Source of the DNA: an uncultured Opitutia bacterium
GTDB lineage: Bacteria > Verrucomicrobiota > Verrucomicrobiia > Opitutales > Opitutaceae
Assembly (NCBI GenBank): GCA_903896015.1
Contig: CAITWF010000059.1
Location: 104,440 to 168,439, forward strand
Reading direction: 5' to 3'
DNA: 64,000 nt
This document shows positions 26,167-35,828 of this stretch, piece after piece. The translations under genes and the position numbers were made by a program. Below the pieces are notes generated by a model. That model searched no databases. It was not told where the DNA came from and saw only the letters and a list, made by a program, of their open reading frames with translations. Position 1 is the first letter of the stretch. Each line of letters begins with the position of its first letter.

Positions 26167-26184
26167 CGGGCGGTCAATCGCCCG
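26167..26184 (-). terminator. Hairpin between czcA-like and porin genes
   Basis: CGGGCG and CGCCCG separated by 6 nt, in the 192-bp gap between the porin start and the czcA-like stop. No T-run. The rest of the gap contains the AT-rich stretch described under the porin. Confidence 0.25.
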
Positions 26185-26272
26185 GATCGCCGTCACGCCG
26201 TTGTCACGCGCCCCCTTGGGCCGACCACGCCGCGGACCGGGATTGATGCGCCCGGCGTCATGCCGTTGGCGG

Positions 26273-29200
26273 TCACACTTTCTTATCCGAGCGCTTTGTC
26301 CCCGGCTCGGCCGTATTTTCATCGTGTCCGAGGACGATCAGGTAAAATACCGGCAGCACGACCAGCGTCAGCGCTGTCGCCGAGATCAGTCCGCCGATGA
26401 CGACAATCGCCAGCGGCTTCTGCGTTTCCGATCCGATCGCCGTCGACAGCGCCATTGGCAGCAGGCCGAGCATCGCGAGCAGCGCGGTCATCAGCACCGT
26501 GCGCAGTCGCACCAGCGCACCCCGCCGGACCGCGTCGATCGCCGACGCTCCCTCCTCCTGCAGTTGGTTGAAATAGCTCACCATCACTACGCCGTTGAGC
26601 ACCGCCTGCCCGAACAAAGCGATGAAACCGATCGCCGCCGAAACGCTGAGCGGAATCCCCGTCACGAGCAGCGCAACGATGCCGCCAATCAACGCGAACG
26701 GCACATTCAGTAGAATCAGCAGCGCGCTCCGCACCGACTTAAACGCGTCGAACAGCAGCACGAAGATCAGGAACACGCTGACCGGCACAATCACCGCGAG
26801 GCGCTTCATCGCACGCTGTTGATTTTCAAATTCACCGCTCCACGTCACGACGTAGCCCGGCGGCAACTGCACGTTTTTGGCGCGGGCTTGCATGTCCGCG
26901 ACCACCGAGCCCATGTCGCGCCCTTCGATGAAAATGCTGATCGCCATCACGCGCGTGCCGTTTTCTCGGCTGATGTTCATCGCGCCACTCGACACCTTGA
27001 AGCTCGCCACTTCCGCGAGTGGGATGTGCAGCCCCTCCGGCGTATCGACCAGGATGTTCTTCATCCGATCGAGCGCATGTTCCGCATCGGGCAGCTTCAC
27101 CAGCACGCTGAAATGTTTCTCACCCTCCCACAATTCCGTCGCCGCCTTGCCGCCGAGTCCGGTCTCGATCACGTCCTCCACGTCAGCGACATTAAGCCCG
27201 TAGCGTGCCGCCCGCTCCCGATCGATCTCGATTATCGATTGGGGCACCTGCCCCGCGCGATCGATGAACGAACGCGCCACGCCCGGCACCGCCGCGACCT
27301 CGTGCAAAAGCGCGTCCGTTTTCGTCCGCAGCGTGTCCGGATCCTCACCGAACACCTTGATCACGACCTGACCGTCGATCTGCGAAATGCTCTCCAGCAC
27401 GTTGTCGCGAATCGGCTGGGAAAATGCCACGTCGAGCCCGGGGAACGCATCCACCGATTTGTTGAGTTCCTCAAGGATGCGCGGACGCGTCATCCCCCGA
27501 CGCCACTGCGACTCGGGTTTCAAATCCACGAACGCCTCGATCATATTGATGGGTTTCGGATCGGTGCCGTCCTCGGGACGGCCGGCCTTCACAATGACAG
27601 TGTTCACCTCGGGCACGCGGTGCAGTGCCGTTTGGAGTCGCCCGCTTTGATAGCGCGCCTCGGCGACGGAAATACCCGCTGGCATGTTCACGTTCACCCA
27701 AATCGTGCCTTCGTTCAACTCGGGCAGAAATTCCGTCCCGAGCCGCGGCACCAGCGCAAGGCTGGCGACGAGCGCGACAAGCGCTGCCCCCACCACGATC
27801 CGCCGCCGCCGCAGCGCCCAGGTGAGCAGCGGTTCGTAGAGCCGCTTGCACCCGCGCACGACCGCATTGTCCTCGTGATGATCGGTGCCGGACGAATCGC
27901 GGAAAAATACCCCCAGCCCCGGCACCGCCGCGAGCCACCGCTTCGCGCGTGATGGCACCGCCGCGTCGGTCCCTTCCTTGGATTCGCGCTCGCCGAGCAG
28001 GTAATAACACAGCAGGGGCACGACCGTGAGCGAGAACAGCAGCGACGCGATCAGCGCGGAGGTCACCGTCCACGCCATCGGGGCGAAGATGCGGCCCTCC
28101 TGACGTTGCAGCGTGAAAATCGGCAGGTGCGCCGCGATGATGATCAGCATCGAGTAAAACGTCGGCCGGCCCACTTCTGCCGTCGCCTCGTGGATGGCAT
28201 GGCGCAGTCCGTCCGTGCCGCGATGCCGGCCCGGCAGCGCGAGCCGGCGGATGATGTTTTCCACCACGATGACCGCGCCGTCGACGATGATGCCAAAGTC
28301 CATCGCGCCGAGCGAAAGCAGGTTGGCGGGTATGCCGCGCCAGGTGAGGCCGATGAACGTGCCCAGCAGCGACAGCGGAATCATAATCGCGACGATCAAT
28401 GCGGCGCGCAGGTTGCCGAGGAAGAGCAGCAGAACGAACGTCACCAGCATCGCGCCCTCCGCGAGATTATGGAAGACGGTGTGGAGTGTCGTGTCGATGA
28501 GCCACGTGCGATCGTAATACGGCACGAGCTGCACTCCCTTCGGGAGAATCGAATGGTTGAGCAGATCGACGCGGTCCTTCACCAGTTTCAGCACGTCGGA
28601 CGGGTTCTCACCTTTGCGCATGAGCACGATGCCATTGACGATGTCGTCGTCGCCGTCCTGTCCGACGATGCCCTCGCGCGGCAGGGCGCCGAGCGCGATC
28701 GTCGCGACATCGCGCACGAGCACGGGAGTGCCGTTGTGCGACGCGAGCACGATGGCACCGATGTCATCGATTGAGCGGAGCAGGCCGATCCCGCGGATGA
28801 AAAATTGCTGGCCACCGCGCTCGAGCTTGCTGCCGCCGACATTGGCATTGGCCCGGCCGACCGCGGTGAAGAGCTGCTGCAGCGTGACGTTGAAATATTT
28901 CAGCCGCGCCAGATCGGGCGCGATCTCGTAAGTCTTGATCAAACCGCCCATGCTCGTGATGTCGGCCACGCCCGGCACCATGCGGAGTTGGCGCTCGACG
29001 ACCCAGTCCTCGAGTGTGCGCAAATCCCGAGAGGAGTAGCCCTCGCCTTTCAGTCGAAAACGGTAGATCTCACCGATCGCAGTCGAGAGCGGGCCAAGCT
29101 GCGGTTGTACGCCCGGCGGCAGATCAACTTGCTGGAGGCGCTCGGCGACCTGTTGGCGGGCGAAGTAGTCCGTCACCGCATCATCGAACGTGATTACGAT

Positions 29201-29476
29201 ATAGGAGAGGCCGAACTGGGTGTGAGAAAACAGCCGCACTGAATGGGGTAAACCGCTCAACGCCACCTCGAGCGGAATCGTTACCTGCTTCTCGACCTCT
29301 TCGGGCGCGCGGCCCGGATAAAGCGTCACGACGGTCGCCTGCACGTCCGACACGTCCGGAAACGCCTCGATCGGCAGCTGCTTGAACGCGATGAACCCAC
29401 CGGCGATGAAAATCACCGCTAGCAGCGCGACAAACATCGGCTGGTGCAGCGTAAAATGAATCAGGCGCCGAATCAT
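26273..29476 (-). CDS. czcA: Heavy-metal RND efflux permease, CzcA family
   Basis: A 1067-residue inner-membrane pump of the HME group. The signature SLGAMDFGIIVDGAVIVVENI is split across TM4 and typifies metal-exporting RND proteins (CzcA/CusA). The protein begins MIRRLIHFTLHQPMFVALLAV, has two duplicated TM blocks and an internal IGEIYRFRLKG. It exports divalent or monovalent metals from the periplasm or cytoplasm using protons. It overlaps the adaptor gene by 4 bp. The exact metal (Co/Zn/Cd versus Cu/Ag) cannot be fixed here; the gene symbol is used at family level. Confidence 0.93.
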   Translation of the reverse strand: MIRRLIHFTLHQPMFVALLAVIFIAGGFIAFKQLPIEAFPDVSDVQATVVTLYPGRAPEEVEKQVTIPLEVALSGLPHSVRLFSHTQFGLSYIVITFDDAVTDYFARQQVAERLQQVDLPPGVQPQLGPLSTAIGEIYRFRLKGEGYSSRDLRTLEDWVVERQLRMVPGVADITSMGGLIKTYEIAPDLARLKYFNVTLQQLFTAVGRANANVGGSKLERGGQQFFIRGIGLLRSIDDIGAIVLASHNGTPVLVRDVATIALGALPREGIVGQDGDDDIVNGIVLMRKGENPSDVLKLVKDRVDLLNHSILPKGVQLVPYYDRTWLIDTTLHTVFHNLAEGAMLVTFVLLLFLGNLRAALIVAIMIPLSLLGTFIGLTWRGIPANLLSLGAMDFGIIVDGAVIVVENIIRRLALPGRHRGTDGLRHAIHEATAEVGRPTFYSMLIIIAAHLPIFTLQRQEGRIFAPMAWTVTSALIASLLFSLTVVPLLCYYLLGERESKEGTDAAVPSRAKRWLAAVPGLGVFFRDSSGTDHHEDNAVVRGCKRLYEPLLTWALRRRRIVVGAALVALVASLALVPRLGTEFLPELNEGTIWVNVNMPAGISVAEARYQSGRLQTALHRVPEVNTVIVKAGRPEDGTDPKPINMIEAFVDLKPESQWRRGMTRPRILEELNKSVDAFPGLDVAFSQPIRDNVLESISQIDGQVVIKVFGEDPDTLRTKTDALLHEVAAVPGVARSFIDRAGQVPQSIIEIDRERAARYGLNVADVEDVIETGLGGKAATELWEGEKHFSVLVKLPDAEHALDRMKNILVDTPEGLHIPLAEVASFKVSSGAMNISRENGTRVMAISIFIEGRDMGSVVADMQARAKNVQLPPGYVVTWSGEFENQQRAMKRLAVIVPVSVFLIFVLLFDAFKSVRSALLILLNVPFALIGGIVALLVTGIPLSVSAAIGFIALFGQAVLNGVVMVSYFNQLQEEGASAIDAVRRGALVRLRTVLMTALLAMLGLLPMALSTAIGSETQKPLAIVVIGGLISATALTLVVLPVFYLIVLGHDENTAEPGTKRSDKKV

Positions 29477-30630
29477 TCGCTGCCTCCCGGATTCGTGCGC
29501 ACTTCCTCCAGCATCAAGGCGCCCTCCGCGGCGACCCGCTGGCCGGCCGTCAGCCCGCTGCGCACGAGAATCTTTCCATCGTGGTCCGCGCCGATCTCCA
29601 CCTCATGGCGCACGTAGGCGCCCGGCGATTCCTCGACGTAGACAAAATGCCGATCGCCTTTGATAAACACGGCTTTCACCGGCACGTCGACCCCCGGAGC
29701 GCCCATCGCGGTAAACTCCACCGTCACGAACATTTCGGCCTTCAGCAGCCGATCGGGATTTTCGACGCGGCCGCGCACCGTCACCATGTGCGTCGTCGCA
29801 TCGAGCGCATCGGAAATTCCGTCGATGACGCCGTTGAAGCTGCGATCGGCCACCGCTGCCGATCGAATCGTAATCGCAATGCCAGGATGCAATGCGGCGA
29901 GCTCGCGCTCCGGTGAATCGATCAGCACGCGCAGGTGGGCGGGATCGCTCACGATGCAAAGTGGCGCGAAGAGTTGCGACGCATTGGCGAGCTGTTGGTC
30001 CGGGCGAACTTCCTGGCCGGGGTTGACGTTTTTCTCGACGAGCGTGCCGGCGATCGGCGACCGCAACGTGAAGAGCCCGTCCACGTCACCATCGGCAGCG
30101 CCGTAGAGTTTGAGCCGCGCCATCGCGCGCTGCTGCTCTGCCTGGGCCGCGGCGTGCGCATCCTCGGCCGCTTCGAGGTCCTTCCGCGCGAGGGCGCCGT
30201 GTTCGAATAGATCCTTGGTGCGCGCAAACGTGCGCTGGGCGAGCAGAAGATCGGCGGCGGCCTTGCGCGCGTCCGCCTGCGCCTGGCCGAAGTCCGGTGA
30301 GGCGAGGCGCACGAGCGGCGCATCCGCCTCGATCCGATCGCCGAGGGTGGCGGCGATCGAGACGACACGGCCGGCGACGGGCGCATAGATGCGCACGGTG
30401 GCATCCTCATCCCATACGACGCGGCCGGAGAGGTGATGAATTTCCGCGCCATGCCGCTCGGCTACCGCGACCGCAATCGCGGCGCGTTGGGGCGAGTTGG
30501 CGGGAAAGACGACGCGATCGCCCTTCACCGCGGGGTCGGGCGATTCGTCGTGCACAGGGGCGCGCGAGCAAGCGGCCGCGAGCAAGAGGGCGAGCGACGC
30601 CGCGAGAAACGGAAGAGAACGCGAGGTCAT
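29473..30630 (-). CDS. czcB: RND efflux adaptor lipoprotein, CzcB type
   Basis: A 385-residue adaptor. The N terminus FLAASLALLLAAACSRAP is a lipoprotein signal (lipobox AAAC). Following are GRVVWDEDATVRIYAPVAGR (first lipoyl half), an Ala-rich hairpin (QAQADARKAAADLLLAQ) and FTLRSPIAGTLVEKNVNPGQ (second half), then the beta-barrel and membrane-proximal regions. The ATG at 30630 is chosen; a TTG at 30648 is also in frame. It lies 14 bp after the CzcC-like gene and overlaps czcA. Confidence 0.9.
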   Translation of the reverse strand: MTSRSLPFLAASLALLLAAACSRAPVHDESPDPAVKGDRVVFPANSPQRAAIAVAVAERHGAEIHHLSGRVVWDEDATVRIYAPVAGRVVSIAATLGDRIEADAPLVRLASPDFGQAQADARKAAADLLLAQRTFARTKDLFEHGALARKDLEAAEDAHAAAQAEQQRAMARLKLYGAADGDVDGLFTLRSPIAGTLVEKNVNPGQEVRPDQQLANASQLFAPLCIVSDPAHLRVLIDSPERELAALHPGIAITIRSAAVADRSFNGVIDGISDALDATTHMVTVRGRVENPDRLLKAEMFVTVEFTAMGAPGVDVPVKAVFIKGDRHFVYVEESPGAYVRHEVEIGADHDGKILVRSGLTAGQRVAAEGALMLEEVRTNPGGSE

Positions 30631-30644
30631 GGGAATTCTTTGGT

Positions 30645-31937
30645 TCAAGGCGCAGAGCGATTGAGGGCAGCAGCGAGCGCGAACGACGCGGCGGCGGCGT
30701 CAGCCTGCGCACGGGCGGTGGCGATGCGGACGTCGTTGTCGTTGCGCTCGGCGGCGAGGAGTTCGAGCAGCGAGGCACCGCCATGCTCATAGGCATACGC
30801 GATGGTCTGCGTGACCGAGGCAGATTGCGGCCGAAGTTTTTCGCGGTAGGCGGCCGCGCGCTCGCGCGCCTCGCGAAACGCGGAGCGATTCGTCGCCACA
30901 TCGGCGGCCGCCTGGAGCCGGGCCTTGTCGAGCAGCGCCTGCGCGGCGTCCTGAGCGGCACGGGCGGCGCGGATGTTGCCGCCGTTGCGATTCCAGAGCG
31001 GCAATGGAAAGGAGAGGCCGACGCCGGCGGTGTTCGGCTGGTCGGGCGGGTTGCGCTCGTATTGAACGCTCAGCGTGAGGTCAGGGACGGGGGCGTGCTC
31101 TTGCAGCGTGAGATCAGCTCCCGCTTTCGCGACCGTGGCCTCGGCCGCCGCGACATCAGGCCGCGTGCCGGTGGGTGCTTCGTCGGCTAGCGCCGCGGAT
31201 GGGAGCGGCAGCGTTTCGAGCGAATCGGAAAGTTCAGTCGCGCCGGACGGCGCGGGCTCGCCCAGCAGCGCTTCCAAAACAATCACCGCGGTCGTCGCCG
31301 CGTGACGCGCTGCCGCGGCATCGAGCTCAAGCCGGCCAGCCGCGAGCGCAATCTGTGCCTGATCGTTGGCCGCAAGATCACCAGCCGCGAGGCGGACTTT
31401 TGCGAGATCGGCTTCGCGGCGGAGTGAGGCGGCGGAGGCCGCGAGCACGTGGCTTTCCTCGCGCGCTTCGAGCGCGGCGACGTAGGCCTGGCTAACCGCC
31501 GCCAGCGTGAGCCGGCGCACATCATCGCGCAGCGCCTCGGCGGCACGCTGGCCTGCGAGCGCGGACTCGCGGCGCGGGCCGCGTTTGCCGAGCTCGACGA
31601 GCTGGCTAAGCGCAATAATCGAATCGTAACTGCGATCGAGGAGACGGTTGCCGGCAGGCGTGCCGTTGCCGGAGCCATCGGTCGCGATCTTCGCTGTGGA
31701 AAGTCCGAGGGTGGGGTTGGGAAATTCGCGTGCGGCGCGCACCTGGGCGATGGCCGCCTCCGCCTGCGCGGCCGCAGTGCGGACATCGGCATTGCGCGCG
31801 AGCGCTTGCTGCTGTGCCTGCACGAGCGACAGCGGTGCGGCGTTCACGGATCGGCCGAACGCTATGCCCCCTACGACAAGAACTGCCACGCGCACCGCAC
31901 AAGACCACGGCCGGCGCCAAACTGGATTTCCGAGCAT
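30645..31937 (-). CDS. czcC: Outer-membrane efflux channel, CzcC/TolC family
   Basis: A 430-residue outer-membrane factor: signal peptide (VAVLVVGGIAFGRSVNA), then duplicated long helical hairpins rich in Ala/Glu/Arg, with SLVQAQQQALARNADVRTA, FPNPTLGLS and VPDLTLSVQYERNPPDQPN, the usual OEP landmarks. It completes a czcCBA tripartite system with the two genes that follow. It starts 77 bp after the response-regulator gene on the same strand. Confidence 0.92.
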   Translation of the reverse strand: MLGNPVWRRPWSCAVRVAVLVVGGIAFGRSVNAAPLSLVQAQQQALARNADVRTAAAQAEAAIAQVRAAREFPNPTLGLSTAKIATDGSGNGTPAGNRLLDRSYDSIIALSQLVELGKRGPRRESALAGQRAAEALRDDVRRLTLAAVSQAYVAALEAREESHVLAASAASLRREADLAKVRLAAGDLAANDQAQIALAAGRLELDAAAARHAATTAVIVLEALLGEPAPSGATELSDSLETLPLPSAALADEAPTGTRPDVAAAEATVAKAGADLTLQEHAPVPDLTLSVQYERNPPDQPNTAGVGLSFPLPLWNRNGGNIRAARAAQDAAQALLDKARLQAAADVATNRSAFREARERAAAYREKLRPQSASVTQTIAYAYEHGGASLLELLAAERNDNDVRIATARAQADAAAASFALAAALNRSAP

Positions 31938-31968
31938 CCCTTAGTTTAGCGAAGGAAGGCGGCCGCGA

Positions 31969-31997
31969 CTAGGCGGCGAAGCCCGAAAAGCGCCTAG
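31969..31997 (-). other. Hairpin in the gap between the response regulator and czcC
   Basis: CTAGGCG (31969-31975) and CGCCTAG (31991-31997) form a 7-bp stem with a 15-nt loop. There is no T-run on either strand, so read-through from the two-component genes into czcCBA is possible. Confidence 0.3.
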
Positions 31998-32013
31998 GAC
32001 GAAACCCTAACCA

Positions 32014-32706
32014 CTAGTGAAAATTTTCATGCTCCACCCAGCGCACGGCCTCGCGCAGCAGCTCGGTCGCGTTGTCGAGACCGAGCTTGTCCTTGATATT
32101 CGCGCAGTGGGCCTGAACGGTTTTCATGCTGAGCCGGAGCTCCTCCGCCACGCGCCGGGTCTCGATGCCGCGGCCCAGCATCCGGAAAATCTCCAGCTCG
32201 CGATCGCTCAGCCGCTCGCTTGGAGGCAGCGACGCCTTGCCGCGGCCGCTGGCGAGCGAGCGGGCCAAACGATTCGCCAGTGCCCCGCTCACGTAGATCT
32301 CGCCGGCCAGCACGCGCCGCACCGCCTCGATCACCTTGTCGGTCGTCTCGTGTTTCATGACGTAGCCGTGCGCGCCGGCGCGCAGCGCGCGCTCAGCGAA
32401 AAAGGACTCATCGTGCATCGAGAGCACCAGCGCGCGGGGCGGGCGCGCAAGCGAGGGAAATTTTTTGATTAACTCGAGCCCCGACTCGCCCGGCAGCGCG
32501 AGATCCACGATCGCGATCTCGGGCTGCACGCGTTCGATTTCGGCGTAAGCCGCAATGCTGTCGCCCGCCTGGCCACACATGCGCAAATCCGGCTGGCGAT
32601 CGAGCAAGGTCGCGAGCGACTCGCGCATGAGCGGATGATCGTCCACCACGAACACGGTGTGGCGGACCGGCGCGGTCGAGGGAAAGTTTACGATGTTGTC
32701 GTTCAT
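32014..32706 (-). CDS. NarL/FixJ-type response regulator
   Basis: A 230-residue regulator. Receiver domain: VFVVDDHP (acidic pocket D22, D23), AIVDLALPG (phosphoacceptor D68) and YVMKHET (conserved Lys). C-terminal LuxR-type helix-turn-helix: LSDRELEIFRMLGRGIETRR followed by VAEELRLSMKTVQAHCANIKDKLG. It is coupled to the sensor kinase by a 4-bp overlap (ATGA). Its location directly upstream of czcCBA suggests, without proving, that it controls metal efflux. Confidence 0.93.
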   Translation of the reverse strand: MNDNIVNFPSTAPVRHTVFVVDDHPLMRESLATLLDRQPDLRMCGQAGDSIAAYAEIERVQPEIAIVDLALPGESGLELIKKFPSLARPPRALVLSMHDESFFAERALRAGAHGYVMKHETTDKVIEAVRRVLAGEIYVSGALANRLARSLASGRGKASLPPSERLSDRELEIFRMLGRGIETRRVAEELRLSMKTVQAHCANIKDKLGLDNATELLREAVRWVEHENFH

Positions 32707-33821
32707 GGCGTCGCCGGCGTAACGGCGGGCAGCCGGCAGGTCATCAGCGTGCCGCCCCCCTCCGACGATTCAATGGCGAAGCTCGCGCCGATAATTTGCG
32801 CGCGGTGCGCCATGATACGCAGGCCCAGTCCCTCGCCCCGCCGGCCCGGCGGCGGCAGCCCGGAGCCATCGTCGCGCACCGTGAGCGTGAGGTCGCCCAC
32901 GGCGTTTTCCGCAAGCACCACATCGAGCCGGCGCGGTCGGCCGTGCCGCACGGCGTTGCGCACGGCTTCGAACGCGATGCGATAAAAATGCGTTGCCGCG
33001 CCCGCAGCCAGGTGCGGCGCGACCGCCCCGCCCTCGAACCGGCACTCGACGCGAAACTGCTCGCGCGTGATCGTCGCCAGCTCCTCCAGCGCCGCGGGCA
33101 GGCCGTCCGGCGAGATCTCCGCCAGCAGCAGCCCCTTCGCCAGCGCGCGTGTCTGCTCGATGCCCGATTTGATCAACGCGATCACCTTTTGCAGCTCGGC
33201 CGCCTCCACCGCGCCGCGCTCGCGTAGTTTCTCGAGCAGCACCTGCCCGGTGATCGCGGTCGCAGTGAGGTGCTGGCCGAGCCCGTCGTGCAAATCGTGG
33301 CCGATGCTGCGCCGCTCGCGCTCGCTGATTTCGAGCAGAATTTTTTCCAGCCGCTCGCGCTCCGCGATCTCGTTGCGCAGCGCCGCCGTCCGCTGCCGCA
33401 CGCGGTCCTCAAGCCGCGCCTGCAGCTCCAGCAGGCTCGACACGAGCCAGATCAACACGAGGTAGGTACCGAGCGCGATCAGCGCGTTCCACCACGGCAC
33501 GAGCGAATTCGAAAAATGCGCTCCCGCCGCAAAATCACCCGCGACCCACGTGACCACGCTCGCCACCGCCGTCGCCACGCCGAACCACCGTCCGCGCAGC
33601 GCCACCGCGAGGCACACCGGCAGAAAATAAAACACCAGCAGCGAAGTCTCGAACCCCATCGCAAAATCCACCACGCCGATCAGCAGCACCAAACCCGCCA
33701 CCACGGCGAAGAGCGGGCCCTGCCGCCGCGCGTGGGTCGGCCGCGCGAGCCAGCGCGCCAGGCCGCGCGGTGGCTCGGGCATCGCGGGTTCATTCGTAAA
33801 ACCGGTCGGAGAGTCTGACAC
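32703..33821 (-). CDS. NarX/DegS-type sensor histidine kinase
   Basis: A 372-residue membrane kinase. Four or so membrane helices occupy residues 35-132 (a compact, mostly intramembrane sensor with no large periplasmic loop), followed by a coiled linker, then HisKA_3: ERRSIGHDLHDGLGQHLTA with phosphoacceptor H178, and an HATPase domain with AFEAVRNAVRHG (N box) and VRDDGSGL (G1 box). It phosphorylates the NarL-type partner encoded next. The short membrane-embedded sensor suggests detection of a membrane or small hydrophobic signal. Confidence 0.92.
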   Translation of the reverse strand: MSDSPTGFTNEPAMPEPPRGLARWLARPTHARRQGPLFAVVAGLVLLIGVVDFAMGFETSLLVFYFLPVCLAVALRGRWFGVATAVASVVTWVAGDFAAGAHFSNSLVPWWNALIALGTYLVLIWLVSSLLELQARLEDRVRQRTAALRNEIAERERLEKILLEISERERRSIGHDLHDGLGQHLTATAITGQVLLEKLRERGAVEAAELQKVIALIKSGIEQTRALAKGLLLAEISPDGLPAALEELATITREQFRVECRFEGGAVAPHLAAGAATHFYRIAFEAVRNAVRHGRPRRLDVVLAENAVGDLTLTVRDDGSGLPPPGRRGEGLGLRIMAHRAQIIGASFAIESSEGGGTLMTCRLPAVTPATP

Positions 33822-33924
33822 CGCGCCTGTCTAGACCCGGCGTCGCGCGGCGCAAACTCCAACCCGCCGCGAATTCCGCTGCCGATTTTTCTGGCGCCGG
33901 CGTGGAAACCATTAGCGTGTTCAT

Positions 33925-35019
33925 ATGCACACATCGTCCAGTCCCCACCCGCCCGCCGTCCCCGGGCGCGGCACGGTGATCAACCCGCCCAACCGATTCG
34001 AGCGGCTGCACCTCACCCCCGATCCGGACTACGTGCCGGGGCCGGAGTTTTCCGACGCCGCCGGCCAGACGCCGGACCCACGCACGGAATTTTTCTTCGA
34101 CGGCACCGAGACACTCCTCACGAAAAACGTGAGCCCCGACATCCCGTTCAACTGGGGCATGAATGTCTATCGCGGCTGTGAACACGGCTGCGCCTACTGC
34201 TACGCGCGTCCGTTTCACGAGTATCTAGGCTGGTCGAGCGGCCTCGACTTCGAGACGAAAATCCTCGTGAAGCTCCGCGCGCCGGAGCTGCTCCGCCGCG
34301 AACTCTCGTCCCCGCGTTGGGAACCGCAGTCGATCTCGATGAGCGGCGTGACCGATTGCTACCAACCCGCCGAGCGGCACTTTCGGCTCACACGCCAGTG
34401 CCTCGAAGTGTTTGCGGAATTTCGCCAACCCGTCGGCATCGTCACGAAGAATTTTCTCGTAACCCGCGATTGCGATCTGCTCGCGGAGCTCGCGCGCTGG
34501 GGTTGCATCTCGGTCTTCGTGTCGGTCACGACGCTCGATGCCGAGCTCGCCGGAAAACTTGAGCCCCGCGCCGCGCGACCCGCACACCGCCTCCGCGCCA
34601 TCCGGGTGCTCGCGGAAGCCGGCATCCCCGTCGGCGCGATGGTCGCGCCGATCATCCCCGGCCTCACCGATCACGAAGTGCCCGCGATCCTTGACGCCGT
34701 CGCCGCCGCCGGAGCGCAGCGCGCCGGCTACGTCGTCCTGCGACTACCCTGGGCCGTGAAGGACATTTTCTCCACATGGCTAGATTCCCACGCGCCGGGG
34801 AAAAAAGACCGTGTGCTCAGTCGCGTGCGGGCGCTGCGCGGTGGCGAACTCTACACCGCCGACTGGGGCAAGCGCATGAAAGGCGAAGGCATCTTCGCCG
34901 AACAAATCCACGACCTGTTCGCGGTCGCGGCGCGCCGCGCCGGGCTCAACCAAACGCCTTCGCCCGTGCGCCACGATCACTTCCGCCGCCCCGGCGGCAC
35001 GCAGTTGAACTTGTTTTAA
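33925..35019 (+). CDS. PA0069-family radical SAM protein
   Basis: A 364-residue radical SAM enzyme. NVYRGCEHGCAYCYAR carries the [4Fe-4S] cysteines C85, C89 and C92 in the CxxxCxxC pattern. The start region (PGRGTVINPPNRFE) and NMWG-like segment FNWGMNVYRGCEHG are characteristic of the SplB-like PA0069 family, whose reaction is unknown. It is divergent from the histidine kinase gene and followed 25 bp later by an SRAP-domain gene, possibly indicating a DNA-repair context. Confidence 0.9.
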   Translation: MHTSSSPHPPAVPGRGTVINPPNRFERLHLTPDPDYVPGPEFSDAAGQTPDPRTEFFFDGTETLLTKNVSPDIPFNWGMNVYRGCEHGCAYCYARPFHEYLGWSSGLDFETKILVKLRAPELLRRELSSPRWEPQSISMSGVTDCYQPAERHFRLTRQCLEVFAEFRQPVGIVTKNFLVTRDCDLLAELARWGCISVFVSVTTLDAELAGKLEPRAARPAHRLRAIRVLAEAGIPVGAMVAPIIPGLTDHEVPAILDAVAAAGAQRAGYVVLRLPWAVKDIFSTWLDSHAPGKKDRVLSRVRALRGGELYTADWGKRMKGEGIFAEQIHDLFAVAARRAGLNQTPSPVRHDHFRRPGGTQLNLF

Positions 35020-35044
35020 TCCCCGGCTCAGCTTGGCCTGCATC

Positions 35045-35758
35045 ATGTGCACGCGCTTCGTCCTGCTGAAAGAGCATCTCCGCGAAATCCTCGCGCGGCT
35101 CGGGCTCGATGCGGATGAAAAATTCCTTTCGCGCTACAACATCGCGCCGGGCTCGTTCATTCCGGCCGTCCGCAAAAATCCCCGCACCGCGAAAAGCGAA
35201 CGCGCCGATCTGCACTGGGGCCTCGTGCCCTCGTGGGCGCAGAGCGACGAAAGCGCGACCCAGCTCGTCAACGCCCGCGCCGAGACGCTCGCCACGAAGC
35301 CGTCCTTTCGCGACGCGCTGCGCTCGCGACGCTGTGTGATCCCCGCGAGCGGATTCTACGAGTGGGCGCGCCACGGCCGCACGCGTCAGCCCTGGCTGTT
35401 CCGACGCCGCGACGACCAGCCGTTCGGTCTCGCGGGCTTGTGGGAGAGCTGGCGAGCGCCCGACGGCTCGACCCTTGAATCGTGCGCCGTCATCACCACC
35501 GAACCCAACGATCTCATGCGCCCGATCCATGATCGGATGCCCGCGATTCTCGCACCCGAGCAATTCGCGCGATGGCTCGATCCGCGCGTGCACGAACCGG
35601 CCGAGCTAGCGCCTTTGCTGCACGTGGCACCCGCGGAACCGTTGCACGCCGTTGCGGTGCGGCGCTACGTGAGCAACGTGCGCCACGAGGGACCGGAGTG
35701 CCTCGTGCCGGCGGGCGACGAGGCGGACGACCCGCAATTTTCCCTCGGGCTGGTGTGA
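35045..35758 (+). CDS. SOS response-associated peptidase (YedK/HMCES, SRAP domain)
   Basis: A 237-residue SRAP protein. It begins MCTRF; C2 is the residue that, after Met removal, forms the covalent thiazolidine link to abasic sites in single-stranded DNA. Other family residues seen: RYNIAPG, LHWGLVPSWA, VNARAETL, RCVIPASGFYEW and the HDRMPAIL active-site segment. A TTG 12 bp upstream is in frame but would bury the essential Cys, so the ATG at 35045 is the start. It shields abasic sites during replication. It follows the radical SAM gene on the same strand. Confidence 0.95.
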   Translation: MCTRFVLLKEHLREILARLGLDADEKFLSRYNIAPGSFIPAVRKNPRTAKSERADLHWGLVPSWAQSDESATQLVNARAETLATKPSFRDALRSRRCVIPASGFYEWARHGRTRQPWLFRRRDDQPFGLAGLWESWRAPDGSTLESCAVITTEPNDLMRPIHDRMPAILAPEQFARWLDPRVHEPAELAPLLHVAPAEPLHAVAVRRYVSNVRHEGPECLVPAGDEADDPQFSLGLV

Positions 35759-35828
35759 ACCGCGCGCGTTGCGAGTTGTCAGCGGAAGGCGCGCGTGAAA
35801 TGACTTTCCCGCTTCCGCTCGCTCCCGC

